Source: Xiphias gladius
Lineage: Eukaryota; Chordata; Actinopteri; Istiophoriformes; Xiphiidae
Reading direction: 5' to 3'
DNA length: 64,000 bases
NCBI RefSeq assembly: GCF_016859285.1
Contig: NC_053414.1
Coordinates: 6,549,017 to 6,613,016, forward strand
Translations under genes and position numbers: made by a program
In this document: positions 50,169 through 61,100 of the stretch, one piece after another
Numbering within the stretch: the first letter of the stretch is position 1
Layout: every line of letters starts with the position of its first letter
The notes under the pieces: model-generated
Database searches by the model: none
The model's input: only the letters and a program-made list of their open reading frames with translations
Told to the model about the DNA's origin: nothing

Positions 50169-53100
50169 TCAGGACTTGATGCCAATAGTAGCTTTAATCC
50201 ACTTAATGTATGCGCAGACTCTCAAATTGAAAGATGGCATCCCACATGCAATTGTTGGATGACCACCATTGACGATACCATAAATCATGTCCTTGTACAC
50301 TAGTCCTCCACCAGAGTCACCCTGCGAGACAGAGATATGTACAGTTTGTGACTACATTTTTCCCAAATTAATGAAATGCTGATTTATCTTAAAATTCGTC
50401 AAACTTCTGATGGCAGAAAACATGAGATTAGAAAACCCTGACAACTCACCCGACATGAGTCTTTCCCTTTTTGATCAAGGCAGAGCCAGTTTTCATACGG
50501 GTGTCGGATGAACAACGGAACTTTAATTGAATTGCAGGAAACAACATTCAATTCGGCACAAAGGAGAGTATTTGGGTACTGCTTCACTGGAAAAGAAGAT
50601 AAAATAAAAGGTGCATGTGTGTGTGAGTGTGTGTTTTTGTGTTTTGGGGTGGGGGTATTGCTATACTCAAGAATTACTACCACATAAAATTGCAACAAAA
50701 TACGTAAACCACAGGAGCATAAATTATAATATTCCTAAAATAATCCAAAATAACCTTACACATTATCATATTCTTGTCTACAGCACTCCGACCGTGACCT
50801 GCAATCTGAACTTCACTCCCTCTGGAAAGTAATAAAAAAATAAAACAAAGTTTAAGCATCACTGTAACACAGTAAAAGAGACTGGGTTTAGAAACACTTC
50901 ACATAAAAACATGGCTTGAAAAGATAAATCAACACAGCATCTGATGCAAATATGGATTCTGATCTTTGGGTGAGCCTCATTGTACTGAGCCCCCAAAGTT
51001 CCTATATATAGCATTTAGTAACGATCTTCTATAGTGTATTGTACAGATATTATATATTGTATAAAGCAGGGGTCCCCAACCTTTTTTTGCAGCACGGACC
51101 GGTTTAATGTAAGCATTGTTTCCACGGACCGGCCTTCAAGGTGTGGCGGATAAATACAACAAAATAAAATGATACGACCAACACAAAACATGTGGTATCA
51201 TGTAAATATAATAATAAACGTGAATCCACTGTGTACTTGTATGTAACTCTATTAGCAGCGTCCTCCTGACATGCGGCAACAACATAACAAGAGTAACATC
51301 CTCTCCGGTCGCTATGGTAACACTTGAACATGCCTTCAAAATAAGATACGCCTAAAAAAACAAATATAAAGTACATGAAAATATAACTCAACATAACGCT
51401 AAATCAATGACACCCAAAGTGTGGTGATAATGCAGAGCGGGCTTGGTGCGCGGGAATCTCCTTTCGCGATAAATCCATATTTTAAGCACGTCTCCTGGTA
51501 CTGTCAGACAGACAGATGTAACGGAGAGAATTTTCAATTATCATTTAGATTGTCATTTTTCAAAATAAAAGATTGTTCAGACTCGGATAATAAATAAAAC
51601 GGAAATAATTTAAGTTATTTATTCTTTCTGTGCGGCCCGGTACCAAACGACCCACGGACCGATACGGGTCCGCGGCCCAGGGGTTGGGGACCGGTGGTAT
51701 AAAGTATTAACTTGTGAGCTCAAGATAATAAGGTGTTATCTTGTGTGAACAAGATCCACGTGTTGTGAGCATAAAAATATAATCTTTCTGGACATTTGGT
51801 GTAATTTCTTATTTCCTCCTTTTAAGAAAAAATAATAATAATGAAAAAATGTTTGCACTCCAAAGTCCAACACTCACAAAAGCTGTCGCCTTCTCCAGCC
51901 AACTCAGCTTTTATATGTTACCATATAAATGCGCTGGCTGCCGAGCGTGTTCACTACTTTGAACCTGCTGCTGATACCAGCTTTAGTACTTACTCGTGAT
52001 CTCTTTTAGTGCCTTTTGGTGAAAATAACTGTCTTACATTTTCATTTAAACACTTTTGGCATTTCTGGGTTATTTCCTACTTCTCCTACTGTAATGATAC
52101 AAGATACATACTGTTTATGTATGTACATGTATATATGAGTTGGTAGATTTTTGCCTATTTACAGTGAGATTAATTCGCGTGTGGCACCAACACAATAGTA
52201 ATGTTTTGAGAGGATAATAATGCATATTGCATATCACTTCCACTCAATATCAGTGGTGGTAATATGCAATATGCATTCTTGTGGCCTGAAACAAGTGCAG
52301 CACCCAATAGTTGTAGACTAAAAATAACACTCGGACGAGCCACCAGCATTTGTCCTGAGTCAGAAAGCCTCTAACATTAAATACATATATGTACATACAT
52401 GCAATTATTTTTTTGGGTGAACCCCTCTGCTTTACAAAAAAAAAAATAATATTGTATCATTATTTTCATGTGAACATAATATATAGTCTGTGTTGTGAGC
52501 ACAAAAGGCAAACAAAAGAAAAAAAGTCTTGTGGGTATTCGGGGCTCTTTGCCTTCTGAATACTACCACGACTACTGTTTTGGGGTTTCAGACAGGGCGT
52601 TTTCCCACGTAAAGTCTAATTGAGTCTTGTCCATATATCTAAGAAGTCCAGCTAATTATAAAACTAAATACACATAAATGACACATATCAGTGCTAACAG
52701 TCCTTCTGTGATTATGGAGACATCCTTTAAAAGAAATATGTTCAAAGGTCCATTACTCACGCTGGAGGTTCTGTAAGGCATTCAGGAAGGACTATAGGCT
52801 TAATCGTTGTAGCTTTGTCCAGCTTCAGTAGCATGATGTCATGGGACTTAATTTTGTTGTCCTTGTCTTTTTCAGAGTAGATCTCAGGTTGTTCTTGGAT
52901 TTTCACACGTTCACCTGTACCTTGATGCACACCTATTTCTGCATAAATAGTCCTGCACGTAGGGAGAGGTTAAAGGGATAAAAAAAAAATTTTTTTCGTC
53001 AATACATTAAAGACTGTTGCTCCAATAGTTTTCAGGTTGTAATTAGAAAAATATAATGTCACTAGATTTTGGTATAAATGTCTATTTCTCACTCTCCTGG

Positions 53101-55315
53101 CTCCCAGCAGTGAGCTGCAGTCAGAATCCACCTGTCACTGATAAGAGAGCCACCACATCTGAAAGAATTTACACCTTGAACAATTTCCAATCTGACATGG
53201 TACAGACGCTCTTCTGGTCCACAAGTGTGACCTCCGATGATTCTCTTCTGGAGATCCACCCCTGCGCTCACTGTGACACCTGAAAGAGAAAGTCCTCCAC
53301 CAGGTGACTATCAGTTAAGACAGTGGTTGCCTGTTCCCAGGGGAGAGCAGGGAGTTACATACAAAGACTGCAAATTTGTAATACTGGCTGTTTCTTATCT
53401 AAAATACTGACAATCATCGATGAAGAGCACGAAACACAACAAACCGACTCTCCTTCAGTGAGACGTAACATGACATCTCCAACATCATTATTGTAAGAAA
53501 GGGTAAAAGCTATTACCAGAAGTGTAAGCTACAACATAGACACAGTAGCTGAGTATTCACTGACCCACAGGAAAAAAATGCGTGTTTTAGTGGGCATGAG
53601 TGATACGAAAAACCTGGGGACCCGCTCATAAGAACATTGTTCAGCAGTGCTACTGGTGGTCAAAATCTCTACAGAGAACCTGTTGTGCGGCTTTGAGCTG
53701 ATTTATGTTATTTTGTCGTCTACTGTCTCACATTTTTACGGCGTGATACGAACGCTGTGACCAAGGACAGTGTCGGATTGAGGCGGTTATATAAGCGGCT
53801 TCATCAGCTTTTTTTTATGATTAACTCCTATGATTTTCTCAAATAAATAAAAAGCCAGGCTCTCTGCTCTTTTCTATTTGTTGAGCATTTGTCGTCATCC
53901 GTCGCTGGGATTGGCACAGCTGTTTCAGAGGGATGAGACCGGCCATCTGACTGAGAGTGAATTAATCACCACCACTTTCACCCAGACCTTTTGCATGTCT
54001 GTGCTGCTCTGCTTCACCCACATGAGCCAGTCTGTGTGCCCAAGAACTGCACCTTTGTACTTGTCATTGCAGTTGCACAGTTAAAAAAATACAAAAAAAA
54101 AAACCAGGAGAACATTGTTCAATAGTGCAACTACTGTTTAAAAACTCCATAGCTCTGCCAAACTCAAATACATCAGAGCAAGCAGTAAAACAGTTTTACT
54201 GTTTTAATGTTTCACAAGGTGTTTCACAAACAACAGTGATGATTACAAGGCGTTTAATATTAATATTGATGATATAAATACAGTATGTCTATACAATGCT
54301 CTACAATGGTTTTCCCTGATATCTTCGACACGTGAAGTGTTTGTTGCCACAACAGGCACAAATGTAATAATGAAAGAAGGCAATGAAAAGACGAGGGGGG
54401 CAGATTACAGCAGGGATTAACATTGTAAAGTCCAATTATGGCCTTTAAAGTGGCTATGATCGATATTTTTTATAATGTCAGTGTATCAAATAACAATGGA
54501 AAACACTGTGACAATCAAAAAGGTGTCGCTTGTTGTGATGAACCTACAGATAATTATCATCCAGAGCTGCAGCCCCACTCAGCCTCCAACTTTACAGTAT
54601 TGGTTGCCTCTCACCACTGTCACTGTTTCTAAACACAGCAGAAACTTGTTTGGTTTAACGCGGGTTGTCCTGACTTTGTGGTTCGATGTAGTGAACACAG
54701 TTGGCAGTTTTTTACAGGTGAGAGGCTGTTGAGGGATCACATGCTCGGAGTTGAAAAATGAACACAAACGGATAAGCTTTTCAAAGGTAGATATCTTTTG
54801 CAGAGCTGCCTCATTGGACTTCATTATAAAACATGTACGTACACGACTGAGAAGTGTCATTGTCAGACAACAGCTTCTGCCTCAGTCAGAAGCCACTCCA
54901 CATCTAAAACTGCTCCAGAATTCAGCTGCCAGGATATTAATGGGCATCGGAAAAAAAGACCACATCACACCAGTCCCAGTATCATTGCACTGGCGTCCTG
55001 TGCATTTTGGAATTGATTTCAAAATTATACTGCTTGCTTTCAAAACTCGGACTGCCCCCAGAATACATAGCAGATATCAACACCCTCAAGGCCTGATTGT
55101 GGTTATAGCAACGGGGAAAGAAAATGTGATTGTTATAATAAAGTGTAATAATAGTAAGCCTGATGGATTAACTCAACGTAAAATTACCATTTTTAAAAAA
55201 TACATTAATTACATGAATACAATCCTATCTCGAACCATATAGTATTATTAAATTAAGCAACAGTTGAGTACTCACAGACCCACAGCAGAAGAAGAAGAGG
55301 TGTCATGCTAGCCAT
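50169..55315 (-). CDS. Secreted trypsin-fold (S1) serine protease, divergent
   Basis: Six exons on the minus strand: 55276-55315, 53093-53279, 52761-52952, 50760-50821, 50450-50586 and 50169-50321. Phases join cleanly to 771 nt, 256 residues plus stop. Residues 1-19 are a signal peptide (MASMTPLLLLLWVC...). A short propeptide ends QKR before IIGG (residue 27 on), the trypsin-like activation site. The catalytic triad is His70 (LTAAHC), Asp114 (HDIMLL) and Ser209 (GDSGG). Asp203 sits at the S1-pocket base (chymotrypsin 189), suggesting cleavage after Lys/Arg. Several near-invariant positions differ: the usual SGWG reads AGHG, 214-216 SWG reads NGG, and Gly226 reads Ser. The cysteines equivalent to 136 and 201 are both missing. 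An intron splits the region usually encoded by exon 4. It could be granzyme-, duodenase- or digestive-like; I cannot name an orthologue. Introns carry a hAT MITE, a LINE fragment and an exon-1-like relic. Confidence 0.9.
51067..51696. mobile_element. hAT-type MITE with perfect 8-bp target duplication
   Basis: Ends are CAGGGGTCCCCAACC on the left and, reverse complemented, CACCGGTCCCCAACC on the right (two mismatches). The identical octamer GTATAAAG flanks both sides (51059-51066 and 51697-51704). The interior includes the ACGGACCGGTTTAATGT and GTGTGGCGGATAAATACAA blocks familiar from fish hAT nonautonomous elements. No transposase is present. It lies in intron 3 of the intact protease. Confidence 0.92.
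52219..52277. repeat. Perfect 16-bp inverted repeat (hairpin)
   Basis: AATGCATATTGCATAT at 52219-52234 and its exact reverse complement at 52262-52277 enclose a 27-base loop whose edges also pair partly (CAC/GTG). A weaker outer pair, GTATGTACAT near 52118 and ATGTACATAC near 52389, suggests the hairpin is the core of a larger foldback element of about 290 bp. Confidence 0.7.
53549..53572 (-). pseudogene. Exon-1-like relic inside the intact protease gene
   Basis: On the minus strand CTGTGGGTCAGTGAATACTC differs by only two bases from the 3' end and donor of the real exon 1, CTGTGGGTCTGTGAGTACTC at 55288-55269. The upstream coding part is not preserved and no start codon is apparent. It is probably debris of an exon duplication in intron 1. 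Confidence 0.45.
54475..54660. repeat. Dispersed repeat, copy 1
   Basis: The plus strand shares with the minus strand of 62160-62375 a diverged block containing TTGTGATGAAC and AGATAATTATCATCC versus TTATGATGAAC and AGAGAATTATCACCC, in the same order and spacing. It appears to be a dispersed repeat family of unknown class. Confidence 0.5.
54868..55090 (+). mobile_element. LINE fragment (reverse-transcriptase C-terminal region)
   Basis: The plus strand encodes LKLLQNSAARILMG, KKDHITPV, SLHWRPV and IDFKIILLAFK, the conserved stretch near the ORF2 C-terminus of L2/CR1/Rex1-type LINEs. It lies antisense in intron 1 of the protease and is truncated on both sides. Confidence 0.85.
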
Positions 55316-56231
55316 CTCTTTCAGTGACTGCCCTCCTGGTGCAACAGCGTTGGGATTTTTAAAGCGGTTCACCCGGTCCCGTTGGATTTTGAGCCACCAA
55401 TCACCTCTTGAAAGTTTATCAACCCACGCCCATTGGCTACAATCGTCTGGACTTATTCAAATTTTTGATAAAGCCACGGCAAGGAAAATGACTCTGTTAT
55501 CCAAAGAGAAGAAAAAACAACCGCCACCAAAGTTGTATTTCATTCAGCAGGCAGATTAGACAGATTTGAAGCTAATGTCATAGTGTTTTCAAGTAGATAA
55601 GTGCAGATATTGTGTAAAGTTTAACATCAAAAGACCAGTGAAAGTTGGTCTCTTGGCCCTCTGAGTCATCTCGGGTGACCTCTGCATTTGGCATCTTTGC
55701 CTGTTTTAGAGATCTTTATTTCTTCTCAGTTACCCTTTTGTCAGGCCTGCCGTTGGTCGCCAAAGGAAAATGGCCGCTCACTTGGCATTATTTTTATTTA
55801 ATCAGTGAAGAACATTCTCAATATAACAGTCTTTTTTTGTTGTTGGCCTTAGCAAAGAAGATTAAACTGATGCACCGGCGTCTACGGTTCACACACGGAA
55901 CACAGGGGTCAAGAAAAAGCTGACAGCTTCCTGGCATGTAAGAGTCAATTACTTGAAGTCTTCCTCGGGCTTTTGTTCTCAGGGTTGATGGTATTTCTTT
56001 TCCTTACCCCGTGGATACAGACGCAATGGCAGAGCGGAGAGAACCAAAGACTGTCTAGGGGTCACCGGTCGTTGCCATGTGTGACAAATGACGTGGGTTC
56101 CTATTTACTTGAAGTGAGCATTGGCAGAAAAAGGTTACAGGGGGACAATTTATTCAACGGACGAGGGGAAGTGATAAAGTTCGGTTTATGGCCTATACTA
56201 ACTAACGGGTCGATGACATCATTAAAATCAT
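55316..56231. other. Upstream flank of the intact protease
   Basis: This should contain the protease promoter on the minus strand; no clear TATA box is seen at the expected distance. No other gene is recognised before the TG-rich block. Confidence 0.4.
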
Positions 56232-56233
56232 GA

Positions 56234-56264
<31 letters not shown>

Positions 56265-56720
56265 TGTGGTTGTTTGTGTGTGAGTCTGTGTGTTTGTTTG
56301 TTTGTGTGCGCGTGAGTCTGTGTGTTTGTGTGCGTGTGTGTGTGTGTGTGCGTGTTTGTGTGTGTTTGTGTGTGTGCGTGCGTGTTTGCGCGCGCGCGTG
56401 TGTGTGTTTGTGTGTGTGTCTGTGTGCGTTTGTGTTTGTGTGCGTGTCTGTGTGCGTTTGTGTTTGTGTGCGTGTCTGTGTGCGTTTGTTTGTGTGCTGT
56501 TTGTGTGCGTGGGAGTGTGTGTGTGTGCATGTTTGTGTGTGTGTGTGTGTGTTTGCAAATAAGTTTTCGTTTGTGTGTGTGTGCGTGTTTGCGTGTGTGT
56601 GTGTGCATTTTTGTGCGTTTTTGCCTGTTTGTGTGCGTGTGTGTGCGTGTTTGTGCGTGTTTGCGTGTGTGTGTGTGTATGCGTGTTTGTGTGCGTTTGC
56701 GTGTGTGTTTGTGCGTGTGC

Positions 56721-56752
<32 letters not shown>

Positions 56753-56780
56753 TTGTTTGTGAGTGTTTGTGCGTTTTTGC

Positions 56781-56811
<31 letters not shown>

Positions 56812-58041
56812 TTTGATTGTGCGTGTTGCATGTGTTTATGTGTGTGTGTGTGTGTGTGTGTGTTTGTGCGCGTGTGTGTGTGTTTGATTGTGTGTATGTG
56901 TGTTTGATTGTCTGTGTGTGCGTGTGTGTGTATGCGTGTTTGTGTTTGTTTGTGTGTGTGTGTGTGTGTGTGTGTTTGTTTGTACGTGTGTGCGTGTGTA
57001 TTTGTGCGTGTTTGTGTGTTTGCGTGTGTGTGTGTGTGTGTGCTTGTTTGCGTGTGTGTCTGTGTGTGTGCGTGTGTGTATGCGTGTTTGTGCGTTTTTG
57101 CGTGTTTGCGAGTGTGTGTGCGTTTGTGCGTGTTTGTGTTTTTGTGTGTGTTTGTGTATGTGTGTGTGTGCGTGTTTTTTTGCGTGTTTGCTTGTGTGTT
57201 TTTGCGTGTGTGTGTGTGTTTGTGCGCGTGTGTGTTTGTTTGATTGTGTGTATGTGTGTTTGATTGTGTGTGTGTTTGCGTGTTTGTGCGTGTTTGCGTG
57301 TTTGTGCATGTATTTGTGCGTGTTTGTGCGTGTTTGCGTGTTTGCGTGTGTGTCTGTGTGTGTTTGTCGTGTTTGTGTGTTTGCGTGTGTGTTTGCGTGT
57401 TTGCGTGTTTGTGCGTGTATTTGTGCGTGTTTGCTTGTTTGTGTGTGTGTGTTTCAGTGTGTTTGTGTGTGTGTTTGTGCGTGTGTGTATATGTTTGTTT
57501 GATTGTGCGTGTTTGCATGTGAGTATGTGTGTGTGTAAGTGTTTGTGTGTGTTTGCGTGTGTGTGTGTTTCTGTATGTTTGTGCGTGTGTGTATATGTGT
57601 GTTTGATTGTGCGTGTTTGCATGTGTGTCTGTGTGTGTGCGTGTGTGTATGCGTGTTTTTGCGTGTTTGCGTGTTTGCGTGTGTGTTTCTGTGTGTGTAT
57701 GTGTGTGTGTTTGCGTGTTTGTGTGTTTGCGTGTGTGTCTGTGTGTGTGTGTGTGTGTATGTGTGTTTGCGTGTTTGCGTGTTTGCGTGTGTGTGTTTCT
57801 GTGTGTGTGTGTGTTTGCGTGTTTGCGTGTGTGTGTTTCTGTGTGTGTGTGTGTATGCGTGTTTTTGCGTGTTTGCCTGTTTGCGTGTGTGTGTTTCTGT
57901 GTGTGTGTGTGTGTGTGTGTGTTTGCGTGTTTGTGTGTTTGCGTGTGTGTCTGTGTGTGTGTGCGTGTGTGTATGCGTGTTTGTGCGTGTTTGCCTGTTT
58001 GCGTGTGTGTGTTTCTGTGTGTGTTTGCGTGTGTGTGCGTT
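56232..58041. repeat. 1.8-kb TG-based tandem repeat block
   Basis: Almost the whole stretch is built from TG dinucleotides with interspersed TTTG, TGCG, TGTC and TGTA variants. Larger phrases recur, for example GCGTGTTTGCGTGTTTG and TGTGTGTCTGTGTGTGTG, especially in the last 500 bases, so it is a minisatellite derived from a microsatellite. Because the variants rarely create stops, it opens a 619-codon frame on the minus strand (56228-58087, almost only His, Thr, Gln, Lys, Asn, Arg, Ala) and Cys/Val frames on the plus strand. These are composition artefacts. Confidence 0.97.
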
Positions 58042-58048
58042 GGGGGCT

Positions 58049-58192
58049 TTGTTCTCGCAGCTCCCCGTGCTCACAGACTGAGCCCACGGAGCTCTGCGCC
58101 GCAACAGTTCACAAGTCAAATTTCATTCACCCTCAACTGGACTCTGAGGAAGGTGATCCGAAGCAAGGACACCGAAGACGAGGCGGAAAGTG
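58049..58192 (+). other. Possible untranslated first exon of a downstream gene
   Basis: Directly after the TG block, base composition becomes balanced with several CpGs. The stretch ends GCGGAAAGTG followed by GTAAGT, a strong splice donor at 58193. No long frame is present, so it would be a 5' UTR exon. No coding exon follows within the window. In human, ELFN2 and MFNG lie beyond CYTH4, but I have no sequence basis for a name. Confidence 0.25.
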
Positions 58193-61100
58193 GTAAGTTT
58201 TGCCTTTGAAGAAAAAAGAAAAGAAAAGAGAAGAAGAATTGTTTCTAAAAAATGGGATCGCTGGCTCTGCTCTTTTCTGTCTTCGGCGCTCAGAGTATTT
58301 TCATTTTTACTGTCCATCGAGGACTAAGGACGCCGTTTGTGATAAGATTATTTCAGCTACTCTGTAAAATATTTCCCCCCGCCGTTGGCATATCTAAACA
58401 TATCTTAATTCACACACCCTGAATTTTATCTCCGGCATTTGCCTCAAGGTGTGATGGCACACTACGGACTACGGATACTTTTGTCCGTGCAGCGAATGCA
58501 TGTAAATATAAATTTAAATTTCACTATCTCACCGTAATTTTACACAAGTGTCTTTGTGCTTTTAATTTTATTAAACCGACCGCTCATCAAACCGACGCAT
58601 AACACATTCTGTTTTTTTCAATTAGAACTTATTGCATTAGGTTACTGTCTCGACTAATGTTTCCACCTCAGGTTTTGTTCTGTATCGGTGGGATAGTTTT
58701 TTGCTGTCGCGCCACCTGAACGAGAGTGAGGAAAGTCTCTCTCCGCCACGGACACACGCAGGCAAATAAGGTTTACAGAGCACAAACAGCACCGGTCAGC
58801 CTGCTGGTCTGTCTGCGGGTGGTATGTCGAGAAAGGCTCGTTCACTGTACCCCCCCCCCCGAAAAGGCCAGACGGTGGAAAAGGAGAGGGAAGTGGAGAT
58901 GAGAGACAGAACGATGGGACAGTGAGTCCCACCTTTGGGGGTCCCAAGATAAGCTGTAGGGGTCCCAAGATGACTAAAGGTATAAGAGGAAAACAAAATC
59001 TGTTGCATAAATTGTGTGTGTGTGTGTTGGTTTTCCTCCCTTTTTTTCTCGGGAAATACTGGATCAGGCCTCTGAGAACCCTTCGAAATGACACAATCTG
59101 AGAAGGAAAAGTCACACTTGGGGGGGGCGGCTCTCGGCCCACGTTCACTAAATGGCCACAGTTTGAGACGAGGGGGTCGCAAGTAGACGCTGAATCGGTT
59201 TTGAGGGGTCACAAGGCAAAAAAAAAAGAAGAAAAAAAGGTTGGAAACCACTGGAATGGAAGCCCCGGGGGAAGGGATAGAGAAGTGGAGGCAGGGAACA
59301 AGCCCCTCGGCTCCCACCTGATAAGAAACGAAGCGCAGCACGTGCTGTATATCCAGTGTTTAAACTTTTCCATCCTTTCCATCAGTTGGAGTCTGTCACT
59401 GAAGTCATGCTGCTTAAATTAATGGGTTGCAGTCAAATAGAAAGAAAAAAAAGAACCTCCCATGACCCCTAATGTTTTAACATCCTCTCTAATGACGCTT
59501 TCAAGGCTTTTTATTCTGCTCTGTTCATCTGGCCAATTTGGCCTGTAATTACTTGCATTTGTACGGACTGCGTGTGCGCTCCACACTGTGTGGGCAGAGT
59601 TAATGGAAGCTAATATCGTGTTTAGAATCCCAGCATCATCGTACAACATCACGCAACCCAACATAAATACACTTCAACATATAAAAACATATTTGACTTT
59701 GTTTTACTTTCTACTCACTTTCTTAAAAATCCTCCTAATGTCTTCTGCGTGTGCTGTAACGACTTCTCTCCCTCTCTTTTTTTTTTTTTACCTCTAATCC
59801 CTCCCTCTGGGCACTAATGACTCATTTGAATTTGTGTGTATGCGAGCACACCTGTATTTTTACCTTTGTGTGTCAGCTCTGCGTATATGGATATGTCTGG
59901 AAAAGGCAAACCACATTCACAAGTGTCCTGCGAGCGCGTTTGGGTTTATGAGCATTAGTATGTAGGAGAGGTGATCAAGCTCAGACTGATCCGTGGGCCC
60001 TTGTCAGGCTTTGCAGTGAGAAGTGTGGCGGGGCTGTCGACTGGGTCCAACCCTGCTAATCCGTTAAGTGGACCGGAGGAAGTAGACTCCCTTGGGGAAT
60101 GAGACTGATGGATCAACCGGTTAGCTGATGGTGTATCTCCCCTTCCGCTTACACTTTCTTGGTCTCCAGTGGAATCACTGGGGGAAAGAAAACCCAACAT
60201 TCTTGTCTGTCATCTGTCCGTTAAATAACCAGTACATACGTATAATTAGTCCACTGTCTTCGTGCAAGGGAGATCACTGTGTGTATGAGTGTACGAGGTG
60301 CCGCTTGTTTGTCTTTGTAAAAGCTTGAAGGTTGAAATATGCTTCTGCTTTGAGTAGGTATCGAAAGAGAACTTATTCTACTATGTATCATATTATATAT
60401 TCTAACATTATTTTTGCTAATGCATTCATTTGTAACTAGTATTTCACTGCTGTAGCCGGTCGAGATGGAACTAATTTCAATCGTTTTATATACCCTTGTA
60501 GACTATTATCTATGTTAATGCATCGTCTAAAAACACAAGACTGGTGTCAGGCTGGAGGAGGATAAACACCAGCCACGACCTGGCAACTCAAAAGATGCTC
60601 ATAGGAACGGCTTATAACTGAGGTTTATTTCGTAACAGTCGCTTTCCTCGGTTGAAGACTTATGGCGTTCATATTCGTTTTTCAACATTCTGGTCTGATA
60701 AAAGCAACATTGCCTCTTAGTGCAAGCACCAAAGTTGTTAGGAGACATCAGCAAAATCGAGGCAGGGGCATGTTTCAGGCTCCAGCGTGTGAATGCTTAT
60801 GCAGTATGCGTGCGCGTGTGTGTGCGTGTGTGTGGCTGGGTGTTTTGGAGGATAGGGCTGCAGTCTTGCATGGGGGTGGTGGTTTCGTGTCCCGTAGCAT
60901 CACAGGTGACATATCAGGTGTACGAGGTGGGCTAATTACACAGGCACCAGTACAGTTTTCAATGAGGAGGAAGCGTCTCTTCACCCCGAGTGTCAACCAT
61001 GTGATCATGAACAGGCCTCTCAGACGACACTGTCAATATAACAGTGCTGACTGCCCTCAGAAAATTCAGCTGGTGGTTGTTTGTCAATGATGTATTTGTG

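Noticed and set aside
56228-58087. 619-codon open frame on the minus strand and Cys/Val-rich frames on the plus strand
   Set aside because: Both strands and several frames are open only because TG/CA repeats lack stop codons. The product is His/Thr or Cys/Val low-complexity sequence with no domain.
58900-59255. Third hAT-like MITE
   Set aside because: Only a right-end-like GGTTGGAAACCACTGG is visible. No matching left end or target duplication was found.
59955-60200. 81-codon Ser/Pro-rich open frame, minus strand
   Set aside because: It has exon-like composition but no convincing splice sites or recognisable family.
60662-61090. 142-codon open frame, plus strand
   Set aside because: It contains a TG microsatellite-derived Cys/Val stretch and no recognisable domain, and is probably chance.
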